NCBI GenBank assembly: GCA_937880335.1
Contig: CALFLJ010000224.1
Location: 1 to 8,332 of the forward strand
Source of the DNA: an uncultured Succinatimonas sp.
GTDB lineage: Bacteria; Pseudomonadota; Gammaproteobacteria; Enterobacterales; Succinivibrionaceae
Reading direction: 5' to 3'
Length of the DNA: 8,332 nt
In this document: positions 6,873 through 8,332 of the stretch, in pieces
Layout: every line of letters starts with the position of its first letter
Position numbering within the stretch: position 1 is the stretch's first letter
Notes under the pieces: model-generated
What the model saw: only the letters and a program-made list of their open reading frames with translations
Told to the model about the DNA's origin: nothing
Databases searched by the model: none
Made by a program: the position numbers and the translations under genes

Positions 6873-6917
6873 ACAAAATGGAACTTAGAACTAATTCAAA
6901 TCTTAAGTTCCCCTCCT
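6873..6917 (-). promoter_or_regulatory. Ribosome binding site set apart from its ATG by a hairpin (SrfA-like gene)
   Basis: A perfect AGGAGG (6917-6912) lies 39 nt from the ATG at 6872. Immediately after it, GGAACTTA (6911-6904) pairs perfectly with TAAGTTCC (6887-6880) around a 16-nt loop, leaving ATTTTGT (7 nt) before the ATG. Folded, the Shine-Dalgarno distance becomes optimal. No other purine-rich site lies near the ATG, and the only start codon soon after AGGAGG is a TTG followed one codon later by TAG. Folded spacers of this kind are known in phage T4 gene 38. Confidence 0.65.
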
Positions 6918-6931
6918 CTTTATTGATCTAG

Positions 6932-8008
6932 TTATTCTTTACATACTGTTTTAAGACTTGCTCCAGCCTCAACAATAGTCTTAGTAATATCTTTGGCATT
7001 TTTAGGACTATAAACCCTACCTCCGGTTTCTTTTGCTATGCAAGCTGCTCTTTGAGCATCATTTCCAATTAAAACAGTGTGTATTTTCAATTTAGGCTGT
7101 CTTTTATGTATACGCTTTGCTATTTGACACACATCCATTTTATAAGTTTGAGGACAGGTATCCTCACCATCTGAAACCAAAACACCTACAGCATCTACAT
7201 TTACTCCATCAACCATTCTTGACAAAGAGTTAAGCCCATGGACTAAAGATGTTCCCTCTGCAGCTCCGAAGAAATTATTAGGATCAATATTATTGATTTT
7301 ACTAAATAAAGCATTTCTTTGAGAGTTAGAGAAAAAACCGTGATTTCTTGACATAGGACAGCCATTTATTTCAACTAAACCTATATCGACATTTTTATCT
7401 GTAGCCTTAACCAAGGATGATGCAGCAAATGTTGCAGCCTGTAATCTTGTCTGCCCTGTCCCAACATCATCGCGCAACATAGAAAAAGAACCATCTAAAG
7501 CTATAACAAGCTTAGGTAACTTTCCTGCAACTCTTAAAGTTTGACATTTAGGCAAGTTTTTTACACCTTCATCTTTTTGAGTATTTAAGTTCTGCTTTCT
7601 TTGAAGTTCTTCTTTACGTTTTAATTCACTCTCTTTTTTGATTAACAACTCATGCTCTTTTAATGCTTGAGCTTTTTGTTCCTCAAGCAATAATTTTTCT
7701 TTTAAAAGAGCTTCCCTTTGGGCTAATAACTCTTGCTTTAATTCCTCCTGACGTTTTAATTCATCCTCCTGAACTTTTAAAGCCTGCTCTTTTAAGGATT
7801 TCTCTTTATCAGCTAAAGTTTTTTCATCTTTTTTATAATTCAACAGCTTATCTATATCGTAGATAATATCTTTATGCCTTTGCACCTCTTTCTTATATCC
7901 TAAGAAAGCTTGATACCTCTGCATAAGAGTACCTTCCATAGGCCAAGGACGTAAATAAAACCACCAACAAAGACCTAAAAGTAAAAATATAATAAAAAAA
8001 ACAAGCAA
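6932..8008 (-). CDS. Membrane-anchored coiled-coil protein with C-terminal von Willebrand factor A domain
   Basis: From the TTG at 8008 this is a 358-residue protein with a hydrophobic anchor (2-18), a long Lys/Glu/Leu/Gln-rich coiled coil (about 60-143) and a VWA domain (about 165-350). The metal-ion-dependent adhesion site looks complete: DGSFS (D172, S174, S176), the threonine in EGTS (T253) and the aspartate in VSDGED (D280). Cysteines at 155, 217, 285, 294, 323 and 356 suit disulfides in an exported domain, so a periplasmic VWA is likely. It probably binds a protein partner through Mg2+, the adjacent SrfA-like protein being the obvious candidate. The start is doubtful: the TTG has no ribosome site, while an ATG at 8049 in another frame gives a better N-terminus if a -1 shift occurs in the T8 run (see the separate entry). 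The upstream gene ends 53 bp before the TTG. Confidence 0.8.
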   Translation of the reverse strand: MLVFFIIFLLLGLCWWFYLRPWPMEGTLMQRYQAFLGYKKEVQRHKDIIYDIDKLLNYKKDEKTLADKEKSLKEQALKVQEDELKRQEELKQELLAQREALLKEKLLLEEQKAQALKEHELLIKKESELKRKEELQRKQNLNTQKDEGVKNLPKCQTLRVAGKLPKLVIALDGSFSMLRDDVGTGQTRLQAATFAASSLVKATDKNVDIGLVEINGCPMSRNHGFFSNSQRNALFSKINNIDPNNFFGAAEGTSLVHGLNSLSRMVDGVNVDAVGVLVSDGEDTCPQTYKMDVCQIAKRIHKRQPKLKIHTVLIGNDAQRAACIAKETGGRVYSPKNAKDITKTIVEAGASLKTVCKE

Positions 8009-8049
8009 AGAAAGAATACAAGGAATATGGGATGAATTTTGTACAACAT
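7994..8049 (-). other. Alternative ATG-led N-terminus joined to the VWA frame through a T8 slippery run
   Basis: An ATG at 8049-8047, 12 nt after the upstream stop, opens a frame reading MLYKIHPIFLVFFLCLFF and then stops after six more codons. At 8001-7994 the coding strand has eight T and reads TTT TTT TTA, which contains the -1 slippery heptamer T TTT TTA. One slip back, or a ninth T, joins it to the VWA frame as ...LCLFFFIIFLLLGLCWW. This gives a basic residue ahead of a full-length membrane segment. No clear ribosome site precedes the ATG, so reinitiation after the upstream gene would be needed. Confidence 0.5.
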
Positions 8050-8061
8050 GACTATTTTGAG

Positions 8062-8332
8062 TTAATAATTGCTTAAAAGATAAGGAATTAGTATAACCTT
8101 TTCTTTATCAACTAAAGTTATGTGCTTTAAATACTCTAAAATCAACACAAAACTCTTTCGAGAGTTTTCAAGATCCTTGTTTTTTAGAGGAGTATCGCTT
8201 TTTAAATAATCTAAAAGTTGTTTCTTTATTTGAGTTAGGCTCTCTTGAGCCTTAGGAAATCCCCATATTGAATTTTTATCATCTAAATTAAAAAACTCGC
8301 CTTGCAGATTGCTTTTAAAATTAATATATTCG
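8062..8332 (-). CDS. C-terminal 89 residues of an unrecognised protein (cut by window edge)
   Basis: A minus-strand frame is open from the right edge (first full codon at 8331) to a TAA at 8064-8062. The peptide starts EYINFKSNLQGEFFNLDD and ends ILIPYLLSNY. It is Lys/Leu/Asn-rich with amphipathic helical stretches, has no membrane segment or signature motif that I recognise, and uses codons like its neighbours. Two alternative minus-strand frames contain early stops, which supports this one. It precedes the VWA gene with no room for a terminator, so it belongs to the same operon. Its position makes a SrfB- or SrfC-type component possible, but nothing visible in these 89 residues supports that. 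Confidence 0.65.
   Translation of the reverse strand, partial: EYINFKSNLQGEFFNLDDKNSIWGFPKAQESLTQIKKQLLDYLKSDTPLKNKDLENSRKSFVLILEYLKHITLVDKEKVILIPYLLSNY

Noticed and set aside
7663..7866. Plus-strand open frame of 67 codons opposite the VWA coiled coil
   Set aside because: It is antisense to a Lys/Glu-rich coiled coil, which automatically gives Phe/Leu-rich translations; there is no independent support.

Overview
The window reads as an AT-rich gammaproteobacterial chromosome segment. The sugar transporter matches the enterobacterial YtfQ/YtfR/YtfT proteins closely, and the second locus carries a SrfA-like protein of the kind named in Salmonella and Xenorhabdus. The low GC content and this gene mix suggest a host-associated anaerobe such as a member of the Succinivibrionaceae. 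That placement is inference only. Every gene seen is on the minus strand, so transcription runs from high to low coordinates.

Region A (1-2888) is a galactofuranose-type ABC importer in the order ytfQ (periplasmic binding protein), ytfR (double ATPase), ytfT (permease, cut by the left edge). A perfect 11-bp hairpin lies between ytfQ and ytfR and probably lets the binding protein be made in excess. The ytfQ leader carries overlapping LacI/GalR-like inverted repeats built on CGTTTACG, and a CRP-like half-conserved site lies further upstream.

Region B (2889-3732) is an 844-bp AT-rich gap with no supportable gene. Besides the regulatory sites it holds several inverted repeats, including an imperfect hairpin at 3375-3420, and ends in the terminator of the next operon.

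Region C (3733-8332) is an apparent accessory operon. In transcription order it has the C-terminus of an unrecognised protein, a membrane-anchored coiled-coil/von Willebrand A protein, a SrfA-like single-pass membrane protein with four EF-hand/dockerin-like loops, and two small coiled-coil lipoproteins. The predicted topologies (inner membrane anchors, cysteine-bearing exported domains, outer-membrane lipoproteins) suggest one envelope-spanning assembly. SrfA proteins usually sit with SrfB and SrfC, so those may lie beyond the right edge.

Two translation-level oddities stand out. The SrfA-like gene has a perfect AGGAGG 39 nt from its ATG, and an 8-bp hairpin would fold out the gap to leave 7 nt. 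The VWA gene has only a poor TTG start, but an ATG-led frame 12 nt after the upstream gene enters it through a T8 run by a -1 shift.
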